DNA of 64,000 nt from Fen-1258 sp947085815. Lineage in GTDB: Bacteria; Bacteroidota; Ignavibacteria; Ignavibacteriales; Melioribacteraceae. How positions within the stretch are numbered: the first letter of the stretch is position 1; the number at the start of each line of letters is the position of its first letter. The notes beneath the pieces are model-generated. The model was not told the DNA's origin and did not search any database. It saw only the letters and a list, made by a program, of their open reading frames with translations. The stretch covers positions 1 to 64,000 of the forward strand of contig CAMTXU010000003.1 in the NCBI GenBank assembly GCA_947085815.1. The letters run 5' to 3'. Below, piece after piece: positions 17,250 to 26,770 of this stretch. The position numbers and the translations under genes are program-made.

Positions 17250-19129
17250 AAGAAGCCAAAGGGCTTAAAGTAAATTATTCAATTATTTTTCTTAGCGGTC
17301 TGGTTTTGCTGGTCTCTGCTCTTCTTGTTTTTTTACTCATTGTAAAGAACATTTATGGAAATTATGAGATAAGTGAAATTTTACCCACTAAGGAAAATTT
17401 GAGAATCCTTTCCAATGAGAAAAAGGGAAAGGCTGCCATACTTTATTCGAGATATACAGAAAATATGTTAGACCCTGGCAGTACTTGGTTAAGAGATAAC
17501 GTTGATAAATGGAAAGAGTTTATAAGAGGCGCAAAATTAAATTATGATATAATCTCTGATCAGACTATTGAACTAGGTGAGCATTTCGATTATAAATTAA
17601 TTGTTCTTCCCGGTTCAAAATCCTTAAGCGACAAAGAGATAATGCAGCTCAAACGATATGTTGAAAACGGAGGTAGTTTATTTGTAACCGGAGGTCCGGC
17701 TACTTTTTCCGATGAAGGAAAGTGGAGAGGTTGGGATTTTTTTAAAGAAGTTTTTGGAATGAATTTCAATCGCGAGATCAAGCCCGAAGAATCATATAAA
17801 GTACATACACTACGTGGTAATTTACCTATCACTGCTCAAATACCTACCGGATATGCATTGAAGATCGCAACCTGGGACAGACCGATCTATGCAGAGGTAT
17901 TAGAACCAAGAACAACTCAAGTTAGTTTTTGGTATGACTTCCGTAGGGAAGCAGGATTGGTACGTGAAGAAATTAAAAAGAGCGCAGGAATTTCTTATGG
18001 CAGTTATGGTAAGGGAAGATTTGTATGGTACGGTTTCGAAATTAATTCAGTAATAGGCGTTCAGAAAGACTACATTTATTTTGAAAAATTATTTAACAAT
18101 TCAGTTAATTGGTTGTTATATCAACCGACAGCATTTATTAAAGATTGGCCGTCAGAGTTTGAAGCCGCGTTAATTTTAATTCCAACTGTAAAAGAGCAAC
18201 CGTGGAATATTAACAATATTCTTAATTCTACAAAAGTTCCAATTACTTTTTTCTTGGATGAAAATGTTGCTAAAAGAAATGCTGGATTAGTAAAATCTTT
18301 GGCAAAGAAAGGTTCCCTTGGTGCTATTCTTGATTTGGGTTTTATTGAGTCGCCGCAAGACACAATAAACAAATTATTCAGCAAAGAGGTACAATTCTCA
18401 ACTTTTAAGCTTGCATCTGATACATTGAGTAAACTTTCGGGGAAAAGGATTAAAGCCATTATGCCTCTTAACGGTTATTATGATGATAACACTCTGCAGG
18501 CAATGGCGTCTCAAAATTTTGAATTCTTGGTTACAGATTCTTTAACCGATAGATCGGTGCCCGAGGTGAGAATCCGAAATAATAAACCGATAATGATTAT
18601 TACAAAAACCGCTCGAGATGATTATGAAATTATTCGCAACTACGGTTTAGTAAATACAGATTTTCAACGGTACACATATGAGGAGGATGTTGATCGTATT
18701 TTGTTCGAAGGCGGGCTTTATGTTTTTAAAGTTCATACGGAGTATCAGCTGCAACCTCAGTATTCCTCGGTAGTTCGTGACGTTTTGAGATACGCCGCAA
18801 GTAAAAAAATGTGGATTGCTTCTTTGAATGACCTGCAAAGTTGGTGGGTGAAAAGACAAGGTGTTGAAGTTAGATACGAAACAAGAAGTAAACGTAGAAT
18901 TGCAGTTGAATTTACTAATCCACGGGACGAGAAAGTTAGTGAACTGGTAGTACAAGTAAATCTTAATAAGAAAGTTAAAAACGTTGAAATAACTTCCGAT
19001 ATTATAAACACTAAAATTCCGCGGTATAAATTAGCTGATGATGGACAGACGATCTATTTCTTTCTTGACAAAATGGAGGCACACGAAACTCGTTCTCTCC
19101 TTGTTGATTATGAAAATATTGATAGTTGA
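17240..19129 (+). CDS. Membrane-anchored GATase-like plus degenerate NodB-like protein
   Basis: 629 residues: an N-terminal membrane anchor (about 12-35), then a class I amidotransferase/beta-galactosidase-trimerisation-like domain (about 60-295; YKLIVLPGSKSLSD, YVENGGSLFVTGG). A C-terminal domain (about 300-545) follows the fold pattern of NodB polysaccharide deacetylases. The family's DD motif is replaced by ALILIPTVKEQ and the HxxxH motif is missing, while MPLNGYYDDNTLQAM aligns with the usual RPPYG segment and an HTEYQL histidine remains. The nucleophile Cys of true amidotransferases is also absent. Catalysis by the NodB domain is doubtful, so a structural or polymer-binding role is more likely (inference). 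GTG 17240 overlaps the upstream gene. The locus position matches PgaB/IcaB. Confidence 0.65.
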   Translation: MAVKEAKGLKVNYSIIFLSGLVLLVSALLVFLLIVKNIYGNYEISEILPTKENLRILSNEKKGKAAILYSRYTENMLDPGSTWLRDNVDKWKEFIRGAKLNYDIISDQTIELGEHFDYKLIVLPGSKSLSDKEIMQLKRYVENGGSLFVTGGPATFSDEGKWRGWDFFKEVFGMNFNREIKPEESYKVHTLRGNLPITAQIPTGYALKIATWDRPIYAEVLEPRTTQVSFWYDFRREAGLVREEIKKSAGISYGSYGKGRFVWYGFEINSVIGVQKDYIYFEKLFNNSVNWLLYQPTAFIKDWPSEFEAALILIPTVKEQPWNINNILNSTKVPITFFLDENVAKRNAGLVKSLAKKGSLGAILDLGFIESPQDTINKLFSKEVQFSTFKLASDTLSKLSGKRIKAIMPLNGYYDDNTLQAMASQNFEFLVTDSLTDRSVPEVRIRNNKPIMIITKTARDDYEIIRNYGLVNTDFQRYTYEEDVDRILFEGGLYVFKVHTEYQLQPQYSSVVRDVLRYAASKKMWIASLNDLQSWWVKRQGVEVRYETRSKRRIAVEFTNPRDEKVSELVVQVNLNKKVKNVEITSDIINTKIPRYKLADDGQTIYFFLDKMEAHETRSLLVDYENIDS

Positions 19130-19366
19130 GGCGTACTTATTTTTTCTTCAATGGAATCATAACATATGTCCAGATGAATCTCGACGTTTATAAAATACCA
19201 CCCGCTAATAAATTACCAAAGTCGTACATTCATATTTCTAATTATGATATAGATTTCAAAATAATATCTGACATAAAATCATCCTCTAAAAGAAATTTAT
19301 TAAATATTATTAAAACTGATTCTCATTTAGTAAATTACAACCCAAATATTGAAGCTAATTAATCAA

Positions 19367-20617
19367 ATGCTTAGACTAAAAGAGATAATTTACCGCTACT
19401 TTGCTCCGATTATGATCTTCCTTGGATCATTGTATGGTTGTGTTGAGTCAATTTCGGATACTCAAACATCCACGACTCCAACAATAGAAATTTTCAGCCC
19501 TAAAACAAACGATTCGGTAAAGGTTGGTAAGAATTTGATTAATTATCAATCCTCAGATGCGACTGATGGAGGAGGAATATCATTTTATGAATTGTATGTG
19601 AACAAAATTTTTACCAAAAGATATGTTCAGAATACCGATGGTTCAAATCCTGTATTGTACCTCGAAGTAGATTCAACTCTTATTTATTCAAAAATAAGTT
19701 ACTCACTTAGGGTTTATAACAAAATAGGAAAATATAAAGAAAGCAAGCTGCAAGAAAATATTTATGTTAAGGATAAAGCTCCTCTTGCGCCAACAAATTT
19801 GGTACTATCACGATTAGGGAATAATTCTGTAATTCTAAAATGGGATCCGTACAAGCCTAGTAATGCGAAAGGGTTGGAGTTATGGCGAAAAGACGTCATA
19901 AACGGTACGATAATTCCGTTTAGAGTTATACAGAATCTGTCAACCAATAAAATAAGCTACACTGACGGAAATATATCCCAATATCAGGAATATTCTTATT
20001 ACATATCAGCATATAATGAATCTGGTTCATCAGCAAGCAATATTGTTAGCACAAGTTCTTTGCCTGGAGGACCATGGAATTTACAGGCAGAGGCAATTGG
20101 TGCTGGTATGGTTCATTTGAAGTGGGTAGATATAGCTATCAATGAAATCGCTTTTCAAATTGAACGCACAGATCCATTATCAAGTGAATTTAAGATAATT
20201 AAAATAACCGAAGGACCAGATATAACTGAATACTATGACAATTCGGTATCTCCCAGCACATCTTATAGTTATCGTGTTGCTTATTTCACTCAAACGGCGA
20301 TGAGTGGTTATTCCAACACAGTTACATTAACAACGTTCCACACAGATGTTTTCCCTCCTACAGGGCTAAGTGCCAGTTTAGTAGCTGCTGGAGTACAATT
20401 AACATGGAAGGATAATAGCAATTCCTTATCGAAGGGAACTATTATAGAGCGAAAGATAGAAGGCAATGAATTTGTTGAGATCGGAAGTGTTGGTGTAAGT
20501 CAAAATTCTTTTATCGATTCTAATCCAGTGAACGGAGTTTCTTACTATAGAGTACGACAAATATTAGGAACTAAGAATTACACTCCTTACTCCGAGATTC
20601 TAAAGATTATTTTATAG
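19367..20617 (+). CDS. FN3-domain lipoprotein
   Basis: 417 residues from ATG 19367, with a lipoprotein signal (IFLGSLYGC). An Ig-like segment (about 40-140, DKAPLAPTNLVLSRL at its end) is followed by three fibronectin type III domains (about 140-230, 235-325, 330-417; YSYRVAYF and SYYRVRQIL strands). The 237-nt gap before it holds only a 78-codon frame starting on a TTG that overlaps the previous stop, which I do not accept. The next gene begins 5 nt after the stop. It is probably an envelope-exposed component associated with the exopolysaccharide locus, but no specific ligand can be assigned. Confidence 0.7.
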   Translation: MLRLKEIIYRYFAPIMIFLGSLYGCVESISDTQTSTTPTIEIFSPKTNDSVKVGKNLINYQSSDATDGGGISFYELYVNKIFTKRYVQNTDGSNPVLYLEVDSTLIYSKISYSLRVYNKIGKYKESKLQENIYVKDKAPLAPTNLVLSRLGNNSVILKWDPYKPSNAKGLELWRKDVINGTIIPFRVIQNLSTNKISYTDGNISQYQEYSYYISAYNESGSSASNIVSTSSLPGGPWNLQAEAIGAGMVHLKWVDIAINEIAFQIERTDPLSSEFKIIKITEGPDITEYYDNSVSPSTSYSYRVAYFTQTAMSGYSNTVTLTTFHTDVFPPTGLSASLVAAGVQLTWKDNSNSLSKGTIIERKIEGNEFVEIGSVGVSQNSFIDSNPVNGVSYYRVRQILGTKNYTPYSEILKIIL

Positions 20618-20622
20618 CGGTT

Positions 20623-23600
20623 ATGGCAGATCAAACTAGAACAAAAACACCCGGCATCAATTTAGGCGGAATTCCCTCTGTTATAATTGATAAAGGGGGC
20701 AAGATTATTGCATTTAACCATGAGTTCAAGACTCTTCTTCCTAAATCTAATGCTCAGGCTAGTTTCTTTGAATTATTCGATGAAGAGAAACTTCTTACGC
20801 TTCAACGAATTTTCATTGACGTTAGAAAACATGACGCCATCGCAAAAGATACGCTTCAAATGGAAAGTGAATTTGGCTTATTAAGTTATAACGTAGTCAT
20901 TTCTCCCATGCGAAGTGAGAACAACACTTACTACATTGTAAATTTCCAATCTCACATTCAAGACGTAAATTCCTCGGAGACTCAAAAATTTTGGATAGCC
21001 TCTTCAGAACTCGAAAAAGTTGTTGAGGATAAATTGATTGTTTCAATTGTCAACAAGATAAAGTTGACTTTCCCATTCACATTTATTGAGAAAGCAAAAA
21101 TTCAAAAACTTATTAATGAATATGATGGATATTTTTGGATTAAAGATACTTCCGATAAATATCTTCTTGTAAACAATAGATATGCGGTATCTCTCGGTTT
21201 TAAAGTAACCCAAGTAGAAAATAAGCACGAAGAGGAACTTCTGCCTAAGTATTTGACTAATCTTTATAAAATGGTAGGTACCTATGTTATAGAATCATCT
21301 AATTCGGTAATTATAGAGAATATTACATCTTCCAAAACTAGCGGAACCGAGCGGGACTTTTCAATCGTTCAATTTCCACTCTGCGATCTAGATAACAACG
21401 TGGTTGCTATTATTGGCTTTTCACAAAAAAGTAAGACTCAAATTCTTGAACCGGATAAAACAGAGTTTAATTTTATAAAAGAGATACCGCTTGCATTGGC
21501 TGTATTTGATAAAGAATTTGAACTTACTGCTTGCAGTAACGAATTTTCAAAATTTCTAAAAATTGGTCCTGTTGCTGAATTAATTGGCAGAGAGATATCT
21601 AAAGTTTTTGAGAAAGGACTTCTTGCAAATATCGAAAGTTACTTAAAAGATAAAGATCTCTCAAACGAACGTAAGTTTAATTACGTTTTCATTGAAAAAA
21701 ATCAGCTGAACACCGAAGTAGTATTGAAAAAAATATTCTCCGAAAGTGGAGAATATTATGGAACTCAAGTATTTCTGAAAGAAATCATTCAACCGAATTC
21801 AGAGCTTGATGCTAAAGCGAAAATGTATGATGCGATAATTCATTACACACCCGAAGCCATGTTTATCTACGATATAGAGAATCTTAAGTTCTTAGAAGTG
21901 AATGATGAAGCACTGAAACTTTATGGTTACAAAAAAACAGATTTTTTGAATATGGATCTCACTGATCTATATGCACCAGAAGATATTCAGACAATCATAG
22001 AGTCTGGTGAAAGCAAATCTGTTCCGGGCAGATATAGCGGCCCATGGAGGCATAAAAAAAGTGATGGTTCTTCAGTTTTAGTTGAACTCAACCGGACGTT
22101 GATCGATTTCAAAGAAAAAAAATCCCATCTTAATATTGTTCGTAATGTTTCCGAGCAGGCTGAATTAAAAAAGAGAATGCAAATTCTTGAGACTGTATTT
22201 GAATTCTCAAGCGATCCTATTATTAATACAGACAAAGATGGCTTCATTACTGAAATTAATGATCTCGTCTCCAAACGCTTAGGCTATTCTAGGCAAGATA
22301 TGCAAACCCGTCCTTTTATTACTCTTGTATCGGATGATGACCGGGCAAAAGTAAATAAAAATATTTTTCACTCCGGACTCCTAAAGACCATTTCGTTAGA
22401 AGTTAACTTTAAAAAGCCATCCGGTAATTTTCAAAATACGACCTTGATAGCGACACCGATCAAGAATTACAATGGTGATATCGAATCATTCTGTTTAATA
22501 ATTAAAATTATTGAACCTGTTGCTTCAACCAAAGACTTAGATCATACTCAAGTTGAATCGATCCCCAAAATTGATCCGCCGTTTTTATCAAATATTTTTC
22601 ATGAGATACTTACCCCAATTAATGTAATATTAGGATTTACGCAAGAAATAGGTGAAAGCATTAAGGATCCTAATGATGACCAAAAAGAAGCTTTTGATAT
22701 TATTAAGGAAAATCAGAAACTGCTCTTACAAATTATGGATAATGCGGTTGAGTATTCAACATTAGAGCAAAAGGTAATCAAGTTCAGACCAGAAGAGTTT
22801 AATTTTGTAGATATACTTGATGAGTTAAAAGAGAATACACGGAAAGCCGCAGAAGATAAGAAAATAGAGATGGTTTACGGAAAAATTTCTTCTTCCCTCT
22901 CGTTAGAAACTGATAAACAGAAATTTGTTTCCTTGCTAAGTTTGTTGGTAAAATTTGCAATACAAATTACTAAAGAACATTCGATCTATCTTTCTGCTTC
23001 GATCTACGACGAAAATTATTGTGCCATTAAAATAAAGGATACCCGAACTTTAATAACACACTATTTAATGAAAGCTCTTAGCGAGATTCTTTCTGACGAT
23101 GAAAATCTGAGCAGAAGAAATTATGGCTTCTCCAGATTTTCAGTAAAGCTGGCGAGGAAATTAATTGATCTACTTTCCGTTCGTAAAGAAATTATAATGA
23201 AAGAAGGTGAGCCACAAGAAATTGCACTGATATTTCCTTTAAAGTTTGTAATGGGCGATAAAGCCACCATGGAAGTTGAATTTGCAACAAGCCAGCTTCC
23301 GAAAAAACAAGAGATTAAAACTCGACCGAAAGCCGCCTCAAAATCTCTCGACGAAAAGGAACAGTCTGATAAAATTCTACCGGTTGAATCTAAGCCTTTC
23401 GATATAACACAACTTTCATGTCTATATCTTGAAGATCAAGTAGATTCACAGATGCTTTTAAAAGTGCAGCTAAAAGATCTGAAGAGTATTGAATTCGCGC
23501 CAAGTTTTGAAAGTGCACTTCCTCTACTCAAAACAAAAAAGTTCGATTTTATTGTTATGGATATTAATCTTCAGGGGGAGTATAATGGACTTGATGCACT

Positions 23601-23772
23601 GCGGATAATACAAAAAATGCCAGGCTTCAAGGATGTCCCAATTATTGCTTCGACTGCATATGTTCAACCGGGTGCACGCAACAATTTTATTGCTGCAGGT
23701 TTCTCCGATTTTGTCTCTAAACCTCTCTTAAGGGAAAAATTGTTAGATGTATTAAAGTCACTTTTCAGTTGA
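20623..23772 (+). CDS. PAS-rich hybrid histidine kinase with degenerate ATPase domain
   Basis: 1049 residues without a signal peptide. PAS-like modules occur at about 10-120, 150-255, 285-390, 400-520 and 525-640. A HisKA segment has FHEILTPINVILGF with H660. The following HATPase_c region (about 740-885) lacks the N-box asparagines (SLLVKFAIQI in their place) and the DxGxG of G1, keeping only a G2-like GFSRFSVKLARKLIDL. The C-terminal receiver (about 930-1049) is complete: LED acidic pair, phospho-acceptor D980 (VMDINL), STAY and SKPL. Self-phosphorylation is unlikely, so the receiver probably takes phosphate from another kinase (inference). It follows the FN3 lipoprotein by 5 nt and probably regulates the locus. 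Confidence 0.75.
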   Translation: MADQTRTKTPGINLGGIPSVIIDKGGKIIAFNHEFKTLLPKSNAQASFFELFDEEKLLTLQRIFIDVRKHDAIAKDTLQMESEFGLLSYNVVISPMRSENNTYYIVNFQSHIQDVNSSETQKFWIASSELEKVVEDKLIVSIVNKIKLTFPFTFIEKAKIQKLINEYDGYFWIKDTSDKYLLVNNRYAVSLGFKVTQVENKHEEELLPKYLTNLYKMVGTYVIESSNSVIIENITSSKTSGTERDFSIVQFPLCDLDNNVVAIIGFSQKSKTQILEPDKTEFNFIKEIPLALAVFDKEFELTACSNEFSKFLKIGPVAELIGREISKVFEKGLLANIESYLKDKDLSNERKFNYVFIEKNQLNTEVVLKKIFSESGEYYGTQVFLKEIIQPNSELDAKAKMYDAIIHYTPEAMFIYDIENLKFLEVNDEALKLYGYKKTDFLNMDLTDLYAPEDIQTIIESGESKSVPGRYSGPWRHKKSDGSSVLVELNRTLIDFKEKKSHLNIVRNVSEQAELKKRMQILETVFEFSSDPIINTDKDGFITEINDLVSKRLGYSRQDMQTRPFITLVSDDDRAKVNKNIFHSGLLKTISLEVNFKKPSGNFQNTTLIATPIKNYNGDIESFCLIIKIIEPVASTKDLDHTQVESIPKIDPPFLSNIFHEILTPINVILGFTQEIGESIKDPNDDQKEAFDIIKENQKLLLQIMDNAVEYSTLEQKVIKFRPEEFNFVDILDELKENTRKAAEDKKIEMVYGKISSSLSLETDKQKFVSLLSLLVKFAIQITKEHSIYLSASIYDENYCAIKIKDTRTLITHYLMKALSEILSDDENLSRRNYGFSRFSVKLARKLIDLLSVRKEIIMKEGEPQEIALIFPLKFVMGDKATMEVEFATSQLPKKQEIKTRPKAASKSLDEKEQSDKILPVESKPFDITQLSCLYLEDQVDSQMLLKVQLKDLKSIEFAPSFESALPLLKTKKFDFIVMDINLQGEYNGLDALRIIQKMPGFKDVPIIASTAYVQPGARNNFIAAGFSDFVSKPLLREKLLDVLKSLFS

Positions 23773-24477
23773 TTTTCTAATTTTATGATCCTTTGAGACT
23801 GATAAATGTGTAACCGTTTGCGGTCATTGATGAACCGGCTAATATCACTGAAATTTTCAAACTAAAGTAAGACTGTTCCACGATTAAAATTGCCGAGAGT
23901 AACATGACCGAAAAAATAGAGCTATTAATTTTTTAGATGGATGAGCTAATGCGTGATTGTACAATAAGTTGCATAGCAGTAGTTGATTTATTCTATAACA
24001 TAATTTTTTTTAGAAATGGATAAGCCTGAATAGCTGGAATGAGAATAAATTAGAGGGAGAATTACGACTGGCTTTGAAATTGCACAAATGAATTTGCATT
24101 TTCATAATTACTAAAATCAGTCGGGCTGAAAATTGACAGCCGCCTTCAGAAATAACGTTGATTTTTTCTCTACAATTTATTTATTTCGACCGAATCTGAG
24201 CTAAGAATCTAAATTACTATTCGATCAGGGGAGCAAAACATTTTTCAACCTCAAATAAGAAATCTATAGAAAGTCATTATTTTTCTGCCGGTCTAAAGGA
24301 TCGCAGATGTAAATGAATTATTATTTTTCGGTGAGAAGTGTTGACTATAAACCAATCTTATAATTTCGAGAACATGAAAGATTAAAAGAGCCATTTTTCT
24401 ATAATTATGTAGGACAAAATGTATATTAAGATAAAAGAAATTATATATTTTGTTTGAAAGAGACTAGAGTAAAAACT
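23773..24477. other. Long intergenic region without a recognisable gene
   Basis: About 700 nt with no ORF above 30 codons that has a start signal. I see one weak GGCTG/CAGCC hairpin (24124-24141) and no strong terminator or riboswitch. A TTGACT and a TATAAT occur near 24350, but only about 12 nt apart, too close for a standard promoter. It probably contains the promoter of the isoprenoid operon. Confidence 0.4.
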
Positions 24478-25518
24478 ATGCCCAACAGCAAAACATCTCA
24501 GCGCAAGAAAGATCATATTCGGTTCTGTCTAAATGACGATGTTGGTTACAAAATCAAAACCAATGGTTTAGAGAATTATGAGTTTATGCATTACGCTATC
24601 ACAGAGATAGAGTTTGATAAGATTTCTCTCACTACAAATTTTTTTGGTAAGAAAATCAATTTTCCTTTTTTGATTTCTTGCATGACAGGCGGTACGAATT
24701 CTTCCAGACGTATTAATGAAAAATTGGCTATCGTTGCCAGTCTTCTTAAAATTCCTATCGGCGTTGGGAGTCAAAGACAAGCTTTAGAGAATAAAAACTA
24801 TCACTACACATATAGAGTAATCCGGGAAAAAGCCGATGATGTTCCTATTCTCGGAAATATTGGAGCAGTTGAGGTAGCTAAATCGAAAAAGCCGGTTGAC
24901 GAAATAAAATTTCTTATAGATTTAGTTAATGCAGATGCGATGGTTATTCATGCTAATCCGCTTCAGGAACTAATCCAAAAAGAAGGAGAACCTGCTTTTA
25001 AGGGATTATTGAAAAATCTTCAAATGATCTGCTCTAAAATCTCAGTTCCAATAATAGTTAAAGAAGTTGGCTCCGGTATCTCAAAAATTGCAGCTAAGCG
25101 ACTTTTAGAAGCTGGGGTTAGGGGGATTGATGTCGCCGGTTCCGGCGGAACAAGCTGGGCAAAAGTTGAAATGAAGAGGAATAATTTGTATGATTCCGCA
25201 TTTCAGGAATGGGGTTTACCAACCTCATTTTGCTTAAGAACGGTTCATGAACTAAAGAAAGATAATAAATTTACTTTGATCTCATCTGGTGGAATAGAGA
25301 ATGGGGTTGATATCGCCAAGTCCATAGCTCTGGGAGCAGATCTAACCGCGGCTGCGAGAATAGTTCTAAAAGAATTACAGAAAAACGACATTGAAGGCGT
25401 TGTAAATTTGATAAAGAATTGGTTCCAAATTGTTAAGAAAATTATGTACTTGACCGGATCTGATACGGTAAGCAAACTCCAAAAAACTCAACTGATAAGA
25501 AAAGAGGAATTGTATTGA
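24478..25518 (+). CDS. fni: Type 2 isopentenyl-diphosphate delta-isomerase
   Basis: 346 residues, the usual length. This FMN- and NADPH-dependent enzyme interconverts isopentenyl and dimethylallyl diphosphate. Visible family landmarks are RKKDHI at the N-terminus, FLISCMTGG, GVGSQRQALEN, VIHANPLQE and VAGSGGTSWAKVE, with the C-terminal SSGGIENGVDIAKSIALGAD phosphate-binding region. ATG 24478 gives the standard N-terminus; the TTG at 24454 would add eight poorly supported residues. It is followed one base later by a polyprenyl synthase, so the two enzymes form an isoprenoid module supplying quinone or lipid-carrier side chains. Confidence 0.93.
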   Translation: MPNSKTSQRKKDHIRFCLNDDVGYKIKTNGLENYEFMHYAITEIEFDKISLTTNFFGKKINFPFLISCMTGGTNSSRRINEKLAIVASLLKIPIGVGSQRQALENKNYHYTYRVIREKADDVPILGNIGAVEVAKSKKPVDEIKFLIDLVNADAMVIHANPLQELIQKEGEPAFKGLLKNLQMICSKISVPIIVKEVGSGISKIAAKRLLEAGVRGIDVAGSGGTSWAKVEMKRNNLYDSAFQEWGLPTSFCLRTVHELKKDNKFTLISSGGIENGVDIAKSIALGADLTAAARIVLKELQKNDIEGVVNLIKNWFQIVKKIMYLTGSDTVSKLQKTQLIRKEELY

Positions 25519-25519
25519 G

Positions 25520-26506
25520 GTGAATCAAAAAAAATCTAAAAATATTTATACTAAAGAAAATGCAAAGATTGCAAGACGGTTAAAATTTCTTCTGAATCGG
25601 AGAAAACCGGAATCACTTTATTTACCATGCTCTTACATTCTGGATAGCGGTGGAAAACACTTACGTCCATTTCTGGTAATGATTTCAGCTAAAGCTGTTG
25701 GTGGACAATTTAAGGATGTTTATAATGCAGCAGTTGCTGTTGAAGTACTGCATAATTTTACTCTTGTTCATGATGACATAATGGATAACTCAAGTAAAAG
25801 ACGGGGTAAACCTACACTACACATCAAATATGATATTAACACTGCCATACTTGCCGGTGATAATTTAATAGCTCTTGCTTATGAAAATTTACTTAAAGAT
25901 TCGAATCATCTCTCGATAGATGTTATTTCGACATTTACTCACAGCATTATTGAAATATGCGAAGGGCAAAGTTTAGATAAGGAATTTGAATCTCGTAAGA
26001 CAGTCTCTCTCAAAGAGTACAAAACTATGATTTATAAAAAAACAGCCGCTCTTGCCGAGATGTGTTGTTCAATTGGAGCGCAGCTCTGCGGTGCAAGCGG
26101 CGAGCATGTTAAAAAAGTATCAAATTATGGAAAGCATTTAGGAATGGCGTTTCAAATTCAAGATGATCTTCTTGATATTACCGCTGAAGAAAATGAGTTT
26201 GGAAAAGCCGTAGGCAGTGATCTTGTTGAAGGTAAAAAAAACTATCTGTTTTTGAGAGCGCTTGAAAAAGCTAAGGGTAATGATAGAGCAGAGTTATTGA
26301 AAGTTATTAAACGGAAAGGAGTTGATTGGAGGGAAATTGAGAAATACAAGAATCTCTACATAAAACTCGGTGTGTTAAAAGATGCAGAGCGGGAGATAAT
26401 TAAATACACTAAATTAGCTCTGAAAAATATATCCTCTTTGCCAGACGAAAATGGGAAGGCAATGATGAACTGGTTGGCAAATAATTTAATTAGCAGAAGA
26501 AAATGA
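25520..26506 (+). CDS. Polyprenyl diphosphate synthase
   Basis: 328 residues of the trans-prenyltransferase family. The first aspartate-rich motif is HDDIMD (with GGKHLRPFL upstream) and the second is QDDLLDI; both chelate Mg and bind the allylic and homoallylic substrates. The product chain length (C15 to C40) cannot be read reliably from the sequence. GTG 25520 lies one base after the isomerase stop. The 3' end overlaps the HPr gene by 4 nt (ATGA), so isoprenoid and PTS genes share a transcript. Confidence 0.9.
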   Translation: MNQKKSKNIYTKENAKIARRLKFLLNRRKPESLYLPCSYILDSGGKHLRPFLVMISAKAVGGQFKDVYNAAVAVEVLHNFTLVHDDIMDNSSKRRGKPTLHIKYDINTAILAGDNLIALAYENLLKDSNHLSIDVISTFTHSIIEICEGQSLDKEFESRKTVSLKEYKTMIYKKTAALAEMCCSIGAQLCGASGEHVKKVSNYGKHLGMAFQIQDDLLDITAEENEFGKAVGSDLVEGKKNYLFLRALEKAKGNDRAELLKVIKRKGVDWREIEKYKNLYIKLGVLKDAEREIIKYTKLALKNISSLPDENGKAMMNWLANNLISRRK

Positions 26507-26769
26507 TAGAAGATAAAATAAGAATAATTAACAATGCGGGTTTACACACTCGTCCTGCGGCTACTATAGTAAAATTAGCATCTAAATATAAATGCGATTT
26601 TTTTCTGAACAAAGACGGTTTACACATTAATGGAAAAAGCATAATTGGTGTAATGACTCTCGCTGCCGAGAAAGGATCGGAAATTATTCTGACTTTTGAC
26701 GGCGTTGACGAAGACCTTGCTCATAAAGAAATCGTGGATTATTTCAATAGAGGATTTGACGAGTTATAA
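26503..26769 (+). CDS. ptsH: Phosphocarrier protein HPr
   Basis: 88 residues, standard size. The active-site histidine H15 lies in GLHTRPA, and the regulatory serine region NGKSIIGVMTL carries S46, the HPr kinase target in organisms that have that kinase. It accepts phosphate from enzyme I, encoded next. No EII permease or HPr kinase gene is in the window, so a regulatory PTS is possible. Start and stop overlap the neighbouring genes closely. Confidence 0.93.
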   Translation: MIEDKIRIINNAGLHTRPAATIVKLASKYKCDFFLNKDGLHINGKSIIGVMTLAAEKGSEIILTFDGVDEDLAHKEIVDYFNRGFDEL

Positions 26770-26770
26770 T

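Noticed and set aside
19126..19362. 78-codon ORF between the NodB-like and FN3 lipoprotein genes
   Set aside because: Starts on a TTG overlapping the previous stop without its own ribosome-binding site, and the product has no domain or signal.
24349..24372. TTGACT and TATAAT resembling a sigma-70 promoter
   Set aside because: Only about 12 nt separate the two hexamers, and FCB-group promoters use a different consensus.
23773..24477. Degenerate gene in the long intergenic region
   Set aside because: I translated several frames and found only short, unrelated peptides.
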